Of a stretch of DNA of 64,000 nucleotides, positions 8,726 through 18,182 are shown piece after piece; the stretch's first letter is position 1, and each line of letters starts with the position of its first letter. Below the pieces are notes generated by a model that ran no database searches, was not told the DNA's origin, and saw nothing but the letters and a program-made list of their open reading frames with translations. The stretch lies in assembly GCF_030817215.1 (NCBI RefSeq), contig NZ_JAUSZA010000001.1, forward strand, positions 822,501 through 886,500, read 5' to 3'. This stretch comes from Paenibacillus sp. V4I3 (GTDB lineage Bacteria > Bacillota > Bacilli > Paenibacillales > NBRC-103111). The position numbers and the translations under genes were made by a program.

Positions 8726-9791
8726 CGGTGTCTACCTCCTCCTTCGGAGTGCTATCGGCTTCGGCAGGTTCATCCGTCGTCAACTTGAGGAAGATATCCT
8801 CTAAGCTGAGGCTTTCCCGCTTCATCTCTAGGATCGGGTAGCCTGCGCCTGCCAAGCGGAAGAACAACGCCTCGCGGATATCGGAGCGATCCGCGGAGGT
8901 GACGAGCAGCTTCACAGTATCGGCTGCTGCTGGTGGTTCAGTCGTCGCTTCTTTCGATGCCTCCTCGCTGATGAACACATCCTGCGCAGCAGGCGCAGCG
9001 ATAGTTGCAGCGTCGCTCGGCGCGCCGACTTCTTTCACTTCTGCGACCGCCTCTAGGCTTCGCAGCTCCGTCAAGATCCGCTCGCGAGGTCCCTTGACCT
9101 CGAGCGACACCTCGAACGTCTCGCCCATCGTGCGGCCGAGATGCTCAGGGCGCTCGTCGAGAACCACGCGGCCTTGGTTAATAATGAGAACGCGGTTGCA
9201 AATCGCGTTAATTTCCGGGAGAATGTGCGTGCTCAGCAGCACCGTATGGTTCTCCCCCAGCTCATGAATTAGCTGGCGAATCTCGATGATCTGCTTCGGA
9301 TCGAGGCCAGACGTGGGCTCGTCCAGGATAAGCAGATCCGGTTGGTGCAGAATCGCTTGCGCGAGGCCCAAGCGCTGCTTGTAGCCCTTAGACAAGGAGC
9401 GGATGATTTGCTTCTCGCGGCCTTGCAGACCTAGCTTGTCGATCGCTTCGCCGACACGCAGCTTCTGCTCCCGTGCAGGCACATCGCGAAGATTCGCGAT
9501 AAATCGTAAGTAAGCTTGCACCGTCATCTCTGGATAGAGAGGCGGCGTTTCGGGTAAGTAGCCGATTTTGCGGCGTGCTTTCTTCGGGTTATCAGCCATG
9601 GAGTGACCATCCACCCATATTTGACCATGCGTAGGGTTCAAATAACCCGTAATCATGCGCATCGTCGTTGTTTTGCCAGCACCGTTCGGCCCTAAGAAGC
9701 CAACGATCTCACCGCGCTGCATCGAGAAATCGATGTTATGTACGCCGCGATCATTTTCGTACAGCTTGCTGACTTGTTTGACCTCAAGCAT
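8718..9791 (-). CDS. ABC transporter ATP-binding protein (GldA-like)
   Basis: The nucleotide-binding subunit of the Gld-like exporter, 357 residues. Walker A is GPNGAGKTT (about residues 34-42), the ABC signature is LSKGYKQR, Walker B is LLILDEP and the H-loop is STHIL. After the normal C-terminal regulatory part there is an acidic/Ala-rich insertion near residues 255-290 (APSDAATIAAPAAQD) and a further segment (LEDIFLKLT), so it is longer than the usual 240-310 residues. First gene of the operon; a TATAGT -10-like element lies upstream, without a convincing -35. Confidence 0.92.
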   Translation of the reverse strand: MLEVKQVSKLYENDRGVHNIDFSMQRGEIVGFLGPNGAGKTTTMRMITGYLNPTHGQIWVDGHSMADNPKKARRKIGYLPETPPLYPEMTVQAYLRFIANLRDVPAREQKLRVGEAIDKLGLQGREKQIIRSLSKGYKQRLGLAQAILHQPDLLILDEPTSGLDPKQIIEIRQLIHELGENHTVLLSTHILPEINAICNRVLIINQGRVVLDERPEHLGRTMGETFEVSLEVKGPRERILTELRSLEAVAEVKEVGAPSDAATIAAPAAQDVFISEEASKEATTEPPAAADTVKLLVTSADRSDIREALFFRLAGAGYPILEMKRESLSLEDIFLKLTTDEPAEADSTPKEEVDTDA

Positions 9792-9976
9792 CCAAGATCC
9801 CCCATTTCTACTCGTTCATATAACCATCATCACTATACCCGTGGAACAATAAACCAACCTTAAGCAAATCTGAAAAATAGATTAAAAATTTGTGTCTGAA
9901 TTGTGAACGAATAAATGGGAGGAGGGGATGATGGAAGGCTAAATCGTCGAATGCTAGAAAGCCAGCTGAAATGTGT

Positions 9977-10021
9977 ATAAATAATAGAACTCCCTAACTG
10001 TTAGGGAGTTCTATTATTTAT
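9977..10021 (-). terminator. Terminator with a perfect 21-bp stem
   Basis: Arms 9977-9997 and 10001-10021 are perfectly complementary around a 3-base loop, with an AT-rich outer and GC-richer inner part. It is placed to end the coiled-coil repeat gene on the minus strand. The rest of the 9792-10049 gap carries no gene that I can see. Confidence 0.8.
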
Positions 10022-10049
10022 GACATCATGATGAGGATTAAATGATAGC

Positions 10050-10994
10050 CTAGAAACCTAACATTTTAGAGATCTTTTCAAGTAGTCGTTGCTGTGATGT
10101 CAATTGTTGAGATATGTCATCATAGCGTTTGTTTAGTGATTCCGTAGTAGCAAGCATTTCACTTCGGATTTCTTGTTCCAACATTTCACTTACCTTTTGC
10201 GTGTGAAGATGAATTAAATTACGCAGGTCCTTTACATCCTCCGAAACGCCTTCATATCGTTGGTTCAGTAACTCCGTTGTGGCAGTAAGTATTTCACCTT
10301 TGGGATCTTGATCCGAAGCTTCAGTTACCTTTTGATGAACAGTTTCGATTACTTTTCGCAGCTCCGTTACCTCTTTAGATATGGTGTCATATCGTTGGTT
10401 CAGTAACTCTGTTGTGGCAGTAAGTATTTCACCTTTGGGATCCCGATCCGAAGCTTCGGTTACCTTTTGCTGAACGGTTTCGATCACTCTTCGCAGTTCC
10501 GTTACTTCTTCAGATACGGTGTCACATCGTTGGTTTAGTAACTCCGTTGTGGCAGTAAGTATTTCACCTTTGAGATCTCGATCCGAAGCTTCAGTTACCT
10601 TTTGCTGAACGGTTTCGATCACTCTTCGCAGTTCCGTTACTTCTTCAGATACGGTGTCATAGCGTTTGTCTAGCGATTCTGCAGTAGTAAGCATTTGAAT
10701 TCGGATTTCTTGCTCCACCACTTCGCTTACCTTTTGCGTGTGAAGATCGATCAGATTGCGAAGGTCCTTTACATCCTCTGAAACACCTTCATAGCGTTGG
10801 TTCAGTAACTCTGTTGTAGCAGTAAGAACTTCACCTTTGAGATCTCGATCTGAAGCTTCAGTTACCTTTTGCTGAACGGTTTCGATCGCATGCTGCAACC
10901 CTGTTACTTCGGTAGAAACACCCTCAATTTGTCTTTTCAGCAATTCAATTGTGGAAACAACCTCACTCTCTGATTTCTTGTTCCAACATCTCAC
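10050..10994 (-). pseudogene. C-terminal part of a split coiled-coil repeat protein
   Basis: This reading frame (nominally 314 residues) continues the coiled-coil repeats of the upstream frame after a one-base insertion. It encodes repeats 3 (second half) to 9 and a short tail ending in LLEKISKMLGF. Its first residues (MRCWNKKS) do not match any repeat unit; the match begins right at the frameshift, which argues against an independent start. There is no good ribosome site. If the insertion is bypassed or is a sequencing error, the whole gene (10050-11907) would encode about 618 residues. I cannot tell whether the break is real, programmed or an error. Confidence 0.7.
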
Positions 10995-11307
10995 TTATCT
11001 TTTGCGCGTGGAGATGAATCTCATTACGCAGGTTATTTACATCAGCTGAAACGACTTTATAGCGTTGGTTCAGTAACTCCGTTGCAGCAGTAAGTATTTC
11101 ACCTTTGAGATCTTGATCCGAAGCTTCCGTTACCTTTTGTTGAACGATGTGGATCGCATTCTGAAGCCCCGTTACTTCGGTTGAAACACCCTCAATTTGT
11201 CTGTTCAGTAATTCAAGTGTGACAGCAACTTCACTTCGAATGTCCTGTTCGAACACATCAGATACATGTTGGGTTAGAATCTGGATCACGTTTCGTAATT
11301 CCGTTAC
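10104..11307 (-). repeat. Nine tandem 132/135-bp coding repeats
   Basis: Nine in-frame units: five of 45 codons (type A, with VTEASDxD and LKGEILTATTELLNQR) and four of 44 codons (type B, with SExxEQEIR and ExLNKR or ELLNRQ). The order from the N-terminus is B-A-B-A-B-A-A-A-B. The total length of 1204 bases equals 5x135 + 4x132 + 1, so exactly one base is in excess, located in unit 3. Confidence 0.9.
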
Positions 11308-11907
11308 TTCTTCAGAAACGCCCGAAACTTCAATAACCTTTTGTGAAAGCGAATGGATGGTGCTACAAAGTTCCGCGACTTCATTAGTTAATTGAACGAA
11401 CTGAGCGTTTGAATGATCCACAATAGGTGGTAAAAGCATACTACCTGCTATAGTCGATATACCAACCTTTTGATTCAGGTCGATATGGTCCTTTAAATTC
11501 CTTGGGGATTTATTCGCTTCTATCTTTCGCGTGAGGAGCTGTACCCTGTTACTTAATTCCATTGTTTCTTTGCTTAATTGCAAGTTGGAGTTGTTTACAG
11601 AAGGAGGTAAATTGGAGCTAGGAACAATAGTAGGTGTAGGAGGTAACGACTTTTCATCATTGAGTGCGATAATTGCCTTCCGACGCATTTCCTGTAAATG
11701 TTCTTTTATAAATCTAAGCGGCTTATTGGCATCGCTCATCTTGGAAATGATCTCAAAAATTTCGATGGCTTCTTCTGTGTACCTTAGGGATCCCCCTACA
11801 GCTTTAGTCGGAAGAAATTCGCGAAAATAATTTGACCATTCCACCACAGCCGCTCGCGTTTTTCCGATCTTACCAGCGATCTCAGTGAATTTATATGTCC
11901 TTTTCAT
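10963..11907 (-). CDS. MerR-type HTH protein with coiled-coil repeats, N-terminal part
   Basis: A 314-residue frame. Residues 1-75 look like a MerR-type winged helix-turn-helix (FTEIAGKIGKTRAAVVEWS, GGSLRYTEEAIEIFEII), of the kind also found in Bacillus plasmid and phage DUF3967-like proteins. A linker follows (Pro/Ser/Asn-rich, about 88-115), then heptad-patterned repeats from residue 201. It stops at TGA 10965-10963, where comparison with the other repeat copies shows one extra base. The fused product would be a DNA-binding head on a long coiled-coil stalk, a plan seen in partition or nucleoid-organising proteins; function is otherwise unknown. It appears monocistronic. Confidence 0.7.
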   Translation of the reverse strand: MKRTYKFTEIAGKIGKTRAAVVEWSNYFREFLPTKAVGGSLRYTEEAIEIFEIISKMSDANKPLRFIKEHLQEMRRKAIIALNDEKSLPPTPTIVPSSNLPPSVNNSNLQLSKETMELSNRVQLLTRKIEANKSPRNLKDHIDLNQKVGISTIAGSMLLPPIVDHSNAQFVQLTNEVAELCSTIHSLSQKVIEVSGVSEEVTELRNVIQILTQHVSDVFEQDIRSEVAVTLELLNRQIEGVSTEVTGLQNAIHIVQQKVTEASDQDLKGEILTAATELLNQRYKVVSADVNNLRNEIHLHAQKISEMLEQEIRE

Positions 11908-12046
11908 TGTTATCTATCGCCATCCTTTCTTCTTATGTCCATTAGGCTTAGGCATTAGCTGTAACATATTATTCAGGACATTAAACAAATGACAATAAAT
12001 GAGGGAAATATTTAGCACTGCGCTTTTTTTCTCCAGAAAACAACAA

Positions 12047-12071
12047 ACCCAGTACCTATGCGGCACTGGGT
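12047..12071 (-). terminator. Terminator after the U32 gene
   Basis: A 10-bp stem (ACCCAGTACC / GGCACTGGGT, one wobble pair) with a 5-base loop, starting 24 bases beyond the U32 stop on the minus strand. The T-tract is short. Confidence 0.65.
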
Positions 12072-12094
12072 CTGTTTTCCACACTATAGATCCT

Positions 12095-14647
12095 CTACTT
12101 CACCAATTGACCGCGAGTTACACCAAGTTGGTTCGTCGCTTTCAACGAACGCCATACTTGCGTACCGCTAATCTCACCGTCAATCGCACGGCGGTACAAG
12201 TCAAGAATTTCGCGCACCTTGTCTGACGTCTCTTCAAGGAACTCAACACGGAAGGAACGGATGCCCAGATCCATGAAATGGCTCAAGTACTCAGCACCAG
12301 ACTGATCCACGGCGTTGTACACCGTATTACGGCAGCCTTCATCGACACGAACCGGATGGGACATACCGACACGGTCTTGCAAAGAAACGCTGTGATCCTC
12401 ACAAGGACGACCGCAGTTTGTAAAGTCTGTGCCCTCGCTCAGGAACGTACAGTACACGCAGTGCTCTGTATGGAACATCGGCATGTGCTGATGAATAACA
12501 ACCTCAAGCTTCGAGGTCTCAGTGCGGCGAAGCAAATCGACCATTTGCTGAATGTTTAAATCGTACGAAGGTGTAATCTTCGAAAGACCCGCTTCTAGGA
12601 ACAAGGCAGCCGTTTTGTGGTTGGCCACATTGAGCGAGAAATCCCCGATTAACTGCGGTTTCGGCGCGTCCGGATTTTCCAACCGATGCTTTAAGAAGAA
12701 GTAAGCTGCGCCCGTATTGCGGATCAATACTGCATCTGGATTTAGCTTTAATATATGGTTAAAATAGCCCGTCTCCCCTGGCATGTGAATACGCGGTGTC
12801 ACCAAGGCAATTTTGCGACCGGCTGCACGAACAGCTTCCACGGCCGCAGGGAACTGCTTAATAAATTCGAAATCCGCATATATAAACTCGATTTCCGTTG
12901 TTTCAAGAACAGCCTTCACCTGATCCAAGTTACGGCAAAGCGCAGTAAGCTCTACAGCCTTGCGTTCCGCTAGGGAAAGCGCAGGAGCATTCGCGGCAGC
13001 GTTGGTGATAGCTGCCTCAGCAGCTGACTGGATCACGTCGTCATACACGCCGATTTCACGCTTCAAGTAAGCCGGTGGCTTCTGCCGCTCGTCTTCCATC
13101 AGCTCGACAGCCATGCGGCGCATACTGTTAAGTTCACGCATCGGCACGATAAGCTCGCCGGTCAGCTGCAGATCCAGCTGACTGAGCTCATAAATCGTTC
13201 CGCCAAGGCGTCCGAACTGCTCCGTAAAGAGCTGTTCGTCCATCGGTCTTTTCTCCGCGCGAACCAGCGGAAGCTCGGATTGTACGAAGACGGTATGTCC
13301 CCCTTGAATATCCGTCCACCAGCTTTTGAGCGGCTCGCCTTCTACGCCGCTTACCTTCACGCTTACCGGGAAAGTCCGGTAAGGCTTGTCTGTCTCGAAC
13401 GTCTGGCGCAGGCGCTTGTCCAGCTGTGGATCATTCGTCTTCCAGATGCGGTCCCCGACATGCAGACGGCCTAGCTCCACATCATTGCGTCCCATAATGA
13501 TCTCGATGAGTCCGCCCTCGGCTTCACCTTCGAGCTTCTCTCCCTTGCGGCGCAAATCGTAGATGCGCCCGCCTTCTTCCTTCTTCGTCGGATCCCCGGC
13601 GTCGAAAACAAGCCCGTCACCGCGTTTGAGCGGCGCCTCTAGCTCACAGATCACCCCATCGCGCAAGATCTGCTTGATGCGGCCCACGAAAACCCCACGG
13701 CTCTTCGGAAACGTGCCGTCGACAAGCTGTTTATTGTTGGTTCCATTCAAAAAACCAACCGTAAATCCACGCGAGAAGCTTTGCTGAAGCTCACGAACCT
13801 CTTCTTTGGTCGGACGAGCATCCTCCCCATCGAAATAACGGTCAATCGCACGGCGATACTTGCTCACGACATTGGCCACATATTCAGGGGTTTTCAGACG
13901 CCCTTCAATTTTGAAAGAGCGTACGCCGGCTTCAATAAGCTCCGGAACGATCTCTATCGCTGCCAAATCCTTTGGCGACAGCAAATACGTGACATCGCCC
14001 ATCGGCTTTTGCACGCCGTCGACCATCAGATCATACGGCAAGCGGCATGCTTGTGCGCATTCTCCACGGTTAGCGGAACGTCCGCCCCACATTTCAGAAG
14101 TCAGACACTGACCGGAATAAGATACGCAAAGCGCACCATGCACGAATACTTCCATCGGAAGCTTCGCTTGATCGCCGATTTGTTTAATCTGCTTCAAGTT
14201 ATTTTCGCGCCCTAACACAACGCGTTCAATATCGAACGGCTTCGTAAACTCAACCGCCTCAGGCGATGTAATCGTCATCTGTGTGGATCCGTGAATCGGG
14301 AAATCCGGAGAGATCTGACGTATCATTTTAACCAGACCAAGATCCTGTACAATGACCGCATCCACACCGGCGTCCACACATGCATCTATCAATTGCTTCG
14401 CATCATTCAATTCTTCCTCAAACACGAGGATGTTGAAGGTAAGAAAGCCCTTTACCCCATATAGATGAAGAAACGACATAATATCCGGCAGTTCAGCCAT
14501 CGTAAAGTTATGCGCACGTGCTCTAGCATTAAATTTCTCCACACCAAAAAACACGGCATCCGCCCCATTGGCAACAGCCGCTCTCATACAATCCCAATCC
14601 CCCGCAGGGGCCAACAATTCTATATCTTCTCTGCGTATCGTACGCAT
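12095..14647 (-). CDS. U32 family peptidase with DUF3656-type C-terminus (RlhA/YdcP-like)
   Basis: An 850-residue protein of the U32 family, whose E. coli relatives RlhA, TrhP and UbiU/V are involved in hydroxylation of rRNA, tRNA or ubiquinone rather than simple proteolysis. The N-terminal TIM-barrel part has ELLAPAGDWDCMRAAVANGADAVFFG-type sequence and the Cys cluster GQCLTSEMWGG...GECAQACR. The C-terminal region carries more cysteines (EHCVYCTFL, NCGRPCEDH). Together these are consistent with an iron-sulfur site, as in RlhA. The ATG at 14647 follows GAAAGGA by about 9 bases; an upstream in-frame start at 14689 has none. RNA hydroxylation is an inference from the family. Confidence 0.88.
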   Translation of the reverse strand: MRTIRREDIELLAPAGDWDCMRAAVANGADAVFFGVEKFNARARAHNFTMAELPDIMSFLHLYGVKGFLTFNILVFEEELNDAKQLIDACVDAGVDAVIVQDLGLVKMIRQISPDFPIHGSTQMTITSPEAVEFTKPFDIERVVLGRENNLKQIKQIGDQAKLPMEVFVHGALCVSYSGQCLTSEMWGGRSANRGECAQACRLPYDLMVDGVQKPMGDVTYLLSPKDLAAIEIVPELIEAGVRSFKIEGRLKTPEYVANVVSKYRRAIDRYFDGEDARPTKEEVRELQQSFSRGFTVGFLNGTNNKQLVDGTFPKSRGVFVGRIKQILRDGVICELEAPLKRGDGLVFDAGDPTKKEEGGRIYDLRRKGEKLEGEAEGGLIEIIMGRNDVELGRLHVGDRIWKTNDPQLDKRLRQTFETDKPYRTFPVSVKVSGVEGEPLKSWWTDIQGGHTVFVQSELPLVRAEKRPMDEQLFTEQFGRLGGTIYELSQLDLQLTGELIVPMRELNSMRRMAVELMEDERQKPPAYLKREIGVYDDVIQSAAEAAITNAAANAPALSLAERKAVELTALCRNLDQVKAVLETTEIEFIYADFEFIKQFPAAVEAVRAAGRKIALVTPRIHMPGETGYFNHILKLNPDAVLIRNTGAAYFFLKHRLENPDAPKPQLIGDFSLNVANHKTAALFLEAGLSKITPSYDLNIQQMVDLLRRTETSKLEVVIHQHMPMFHTEHCVYCTFLSEGTDFTNCGRPCEDHSVSLQDRVGMSHPVRVDEGCRNTVYNAVDQSGAEYLSHFMDLGIRSFRVEFLEETSDKVREILDLYRRAIDGEISGTQVWRSLKATNQLGVTRGQLVK

Positions 14648-14822
14648 GGCAGCAAATCCTTTCAATAATAGATCCTCGGGTAACCTCAAAGTCTTCTCTT
14701 TAGTGTAACAGAAAGGATAGGTAGGAATCTAGGGCGGGGGGGTAATTACAAACTTAGCCAATATCCGACAGTCGCAACCATGTTGCCAAACGTTTCCTCC
14801 CCAAACAGAAACCCTTTAGAAG

Positions 14823-14851
14823 TTAACAAAGCTTCCTATGAATGCTATAAT
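14823..14851 (+). promoter_or_regulatory. Sigma-A promoter of the VCBS/carrier/ligase operon
   Basis: TTAACA (14823-14828), a 17-base spacer and a perfect TATAAT (14846-14851), about 40 bases before the TTG start at 14891. Confidence 0.7.
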
Positions 14852-14890
14852 GGCAAGGATAGTGACCTTTTTAGTAATTGAGGGATACCT

Positions 14891-17800
14891 TTGGTTTTGT
14901 CGAAAATTCGTGTTCTTAAGTTATTGATCGGACTAGGCGTCATCAGTAGCCTATTACTCATTGTCCTTCTTTTATTTTTGCCAAAAGTAGATGAAACCAA
15001 GCTTCTCTATGCGACGAGCGGGGATCTTTATGATGCGGCAGCCTATGGAAATTTCCAGCAAACCTTGCAAGCAGGCGTTCACATTGACAAACAAAACCTG
15101 CCTTCCTTATCCACGAACCAGCTTCGTAAGTACGATGCAATCTATCTGGATCCTGCCCTTTCGCAAGATGCCGGGTGGGTGGAACAAGTTCCGAAACTCG
15201 TAGCATTCGTGAAGCAGGGCGGACATTTATTAGTGGAAAATGGGTTCTCAACCAGCTTTGCACCGGAATTTCTAGGTGCTACAGAGGTTGTGGATTTAAA
15301 AAAAGTGCCGCTTACGAGCTTGGGTGGACCCCAATTGGCAGCATCAACACAGAGTCTGAGCTACCCGCAGGTGCCTGTTAATCTGCAAGGTATACAGCAA
15401 ACTTTTCAATTGTTTAGCCAGAGCTACCTCAAACATAATTCACTGGAAGACTTGCCCGGCTTTAACTTGGGATATGGCTTCGTTCCTTCTACTGGTCAAA
15501 CGATAGTTGCCATGAACATGGCTGGAAAGCCTGTTTCGCTTGTTATGCAGAACCGCGTTGGAAAAGGCACCGTGCTGATCAGCAGTAACTTTCTGCCTAA
15601 CCGGTATTTCCTAACAGGCTACGACATGATGAGCGGCATGGATCCGATGCTAGGCTTCTCTCAGCTGGCTGCAAAGTACCAAGCAGAAATGAAACGAGTT
15701 CCGGGAACGACTTATTTCAATAGAAAAACGCTGCCGATTGAGCCTTACTTTAACTTTGCTTTTGCTGCAGCGAACATGCAGTATCGCAGTGAGCTGCTCG
15801 CTTATGTATCGAAAGAAACACTTGGTTATAGTGTGAAAAAAATCCTTGGCCCTTACGGAAGGCCTGCGATGGCCTTTCAGAATCATTTTGAGGCGATGCC
15901 GGCAATTGGGCAAAAGGACGGCATTGCTTGGGCGGAGAAGCTGAAGGAATATAACGAGATTCCCTCGTTTACACTCGTGCGGAACGCCTTCTACTGGGGG
16001 CAATGGCGCGAGAGCGTGACGGTGCAACTTAACACGGGGACGAGCGCGCAGCCGATGTTCGTCGGAGAGCTGCCTGGCTCGGGTTACGCGAGCGGGCTGC
16101 ACGTGATGGCTGCCGGCAAGCCCCTGCGGCAGGCTTTGTTTCCACAATATCGCGATCTGTCGAGCGCGATTGAGCTGCCTTACCGCGCGTACCCGACGGC
16201 CGCGGATATGAACGGCGACGGCCGCACGGACCTCGTCGTCGGCAGCAGTGACGGATTCGTGTATGTGTACACGAATCAAGGCGTGGACGCGGCGGCCTAC
16301 GCGAGTGAGCCGCTGCCAGAGGGCTTGGCGCTGCCCGACACGTTTGGCGCGCCGGTGAAGCTGTTGCTGGAGTCCGGCGAGCCGCTCCAGCTTGTCCCTT
16401 ACAGTGCCGTTCACGCCTCAGACGTGAACGGGGATGGCCGCACGGACCTCGTCGTCGCAGACGAGTCCGGGGCGGTACGGCTTCTGCCGCAGCTCGCTAG
16501 CGGCAGGTTCGCGAAGCCCGCGGCGCTGCTCGCGGGCGGGAAGCCGCTGCAGCTGCCCGGAGGGCCTGCAGCCCCGAGCGTCGCCGACGTCGATGGCGAC
16601 GGCAAGCTCGACCTTGTCCTAGGCGGAGCCGATGGACAAGTGTGGCTCTACAAGGGCCGTAGCGCAGCGGCCCTCACACTCGAGCAGGGCAGCGCACTAT
16701 TCCCGCTGCCGCAGCATGCCACGCACGCCGCACCATCCGTGCGTGACATGGGCGGCGACGGCCGACTCGATATCGTGGTCGGCAGCAGCGACGGGGACCT
16801 GCAAGTGTATCTTCAAGGCGCTGATGGCGCTTGGGCGGATGCGGGTCCCCTACAGGGCACATCCCTGAACCAAGTCGGCGATCACGCCTTGGTAGCTGGC
16901 CACTACTCCGTCCCGCTTTGGATAGATCTTAATCACGACGGTAAAGACGACCTGGTCGTCGGCGGTATCGAATTCGGGTCCCCCGTTTCGATCGACGACC
17001 CGCAGTTTCCTTATCAAGCGGAGCTCCAGGAGTTCATCCAATACGCGCGTGACAATCATTTACAAATCGATCCCCACGTGTTCGTGCATAGTTTCAAAAG
17101 TGCTGAACAGGAGCGCACCGAGCTTTCCCTTCACAAGAAAGCATTCGAAAAGCTCGGCATCCCTTGGCTGCACCTTGGAACAAACCAACACACGTGGCGC
17201 ATCAATAACATAGACCACCATCAAACACTGGAAAATGAACAGCAGCAAGGATTATGGTACAATTTCGGATTCTTATCGCCCGATTCGCCTGTTATTCCGC
17301 GTCCGGAAGAGATTTGGTCGCTTCCCTTCCTATTACAGGATAAACAAGGGAATACCGATCAAACGATGTTGATTCATACACCGACGCCGGTGCTGCGAAC
17401 AGGAGACTATGCGACGACAGATGTTTTCGAATCGATGGTTAAATTGGATATGCCGATTGATTATTTCGAGCACATCGAGTACCATTTTCCCGTACCATCC
17501 AAAGTTGCTGATTTAACCGAATTCGCTGACTACTTTGACAAGCTTCGTACAAAGCATAATTATAACTTTATGACCGAAACACAGATGGCCAAGTCATTCT
17601 TAACTGCTTTGAAAAGCGAGGTTCGTATCAGTCATTCATGGGCCTCTTATTTATGGGACAAGCTGAAAGATCGTTTATCAGGCGGCAGTCCTCATTTTCA
17701 TGCCACTTTGACACCGAATACCGACAAGGTGCCAAACCTGGCTGGTGAGTACGCTACGACACTGGGTGTCGTCATCGAAAAAGGCGAAAAACTTGCCCTA

Positions 17801-18127
17801 TACTCCCTACAAGGTGATTCGGATATTTATACGACAATTGACAATCGATTCTATCTAGGTTTGGCTAAGCCATCCTCCATCGGTATTGGAGCGACCAAGG
17901 AAAAGTTCCACGTCGTGCGTTCTAATGTCCCTTTTGAGCTGACACAGCAAGGAAACACTCATCAATTAGTCCTGAAATCAGCAGGTCTGCAGCAAGTGAA
18001 GGTATTCAGTCCTACGGAGCTACTCTTTGACGGATCCGATGCCAAGATCGAGTATGACGCCCAAACACATATGTACACCATCACCCGATACGGTGATTTG
18101 ACGACACTTTCTTTTACCGCAAAGTGA
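14891..18127 (+). CDS. Large membrane-anchored protein with five VCBS/FG-GAP repeats
   Basis: A 1078-residue extracytoplasmic protein with one N-terminal membrane anchor (residues about 8-30). Residues 35-240 resemble a glutamine-amidotransferase/ThuA-like fold (LLYATSGDLYDAAAYG, FVKQGGHLLVENG). Five calcium-binding-type units of the form DxNxDGRxD, each followed by LVVGSSDG-like sequence, lie near residues 438, 510, 565, 618 and 678. The part after residue 690 (HVFVHSFKSAEQERTELSLH) recalls the polysaccharide deacetylase-like TIM barrels of DUF2194-type proteins, but I see no clear catalytic triad. The repeat region is much richer in GC than its flanks. TTG start behind GAGGG. The carrier protein gene follows by 55 bases. 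Its role is unknown; recognition or remodelling of a surface polymer is a guess. Confidence 0.8.
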   Translation: MVLSKIRVLKLLIGLGVISSLLLIVLLLFLPKVDETKLLYATSGDLYDAAAYGNFQQTLQAGVHIDKQNLPSLSTNQLRKYDAIYLDPALSQDAGWVEQVPKLVAFVKQGGHLLVENGFSTSFAPEFLGATEVVDLKKVPLTSLGGPQLAASTQSLSYPQVPVNLQGIQQTFQLFSQSYLKHNSLEDLPGFNLGYGFVPSTGQTIVAMNMAGKPVSLVMQNRVGKGTVLISSNFLPNRYFLTGYDMMSGMDPMLGFSQLAAKYQAEMKRVPGTTYFNRKTLPIEPYFNFAFAAANMQYRSELLAYVSKETLGYSVKKILGPYGRPAMAFQNHFEAMPAIGQKDGIAWAEKLKEYNEIPSFTLVRNAFYWGQWRESVTVQLNTGTSAQPMFVGELPGSGYASGLHVMAAGKPLRQALFPQYRDLSSAIELPYRAYPTAADMNGDGRTDLVVGSSDGFVYVYTNQGVDAAAYASEPLPEGLALPDTFGAPVKLLLESGEPLQLVPYSAVHASDVNGDGRTDLVVADESGAVRLLPQLASGRFAKPAALLAGGKPLQLPGGPAAPSVADVDGDGKLDLVLGGADGQVWLYKGRSAAALTLEQGSALFPLPQHATHAAPSVRDMGGDGRLDIVVGSSDGDLQVYLQGADGAWADAGPLQGTSLNQVGDHALVAGHYSVPLWIDLNHDGKDDLVVGGIEFGSPVSIDDPQFPYQAELQEFIQYARDNHLQIDPHVFVHSFKSAEQERTELSLHKKAFEKLGIPWLHLGTNQHTWRINNIDHHQTLENEQQQGLWYNFGFLSPDSPVIPRPEEIWSLPFLLQDKQGNTDQTMLIHTPTPVLRTGDYATTDVFESMVKLDMPIDYFEHIEYHFPVPSKVADLTEFADYFDKLRTKHNYNFMTETQMAKSFLTALKSEVRISHSWASYLWDKLKDRLSGGSPHFHATLTPNTDKVPNLAGEYATTLGVVIEKGEKLALYSLQGDSDIYTTIDNRFYLGLAKPSSIGIGATKEKFHVVRSNVPFELTQQGNTHQLVLKSAGLQQVKVFSPTELLFDGSDAKIEYDAQTHMYTITRYGDLTTLSFTAK

Positions 18128-18182
18128 ACTAACGTTCCTTTATCTTATTACCACTTTTATGTTAACCAGGAGGCTTTCCAAC

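Noticed and set aside
10104..11307. Possible CRISPR or satellite DNA
   Set aside because: Units are 44/45 codons in frame with heptad patterns and encode a coiled coil.
15650..16414. Long minus-strand frame opposite the VCBS protein
   Set aside because: It lies entirely opposite a well-supported gene in GC-rich DNA, where open antisense frames are expected, and has no recognisable domain.
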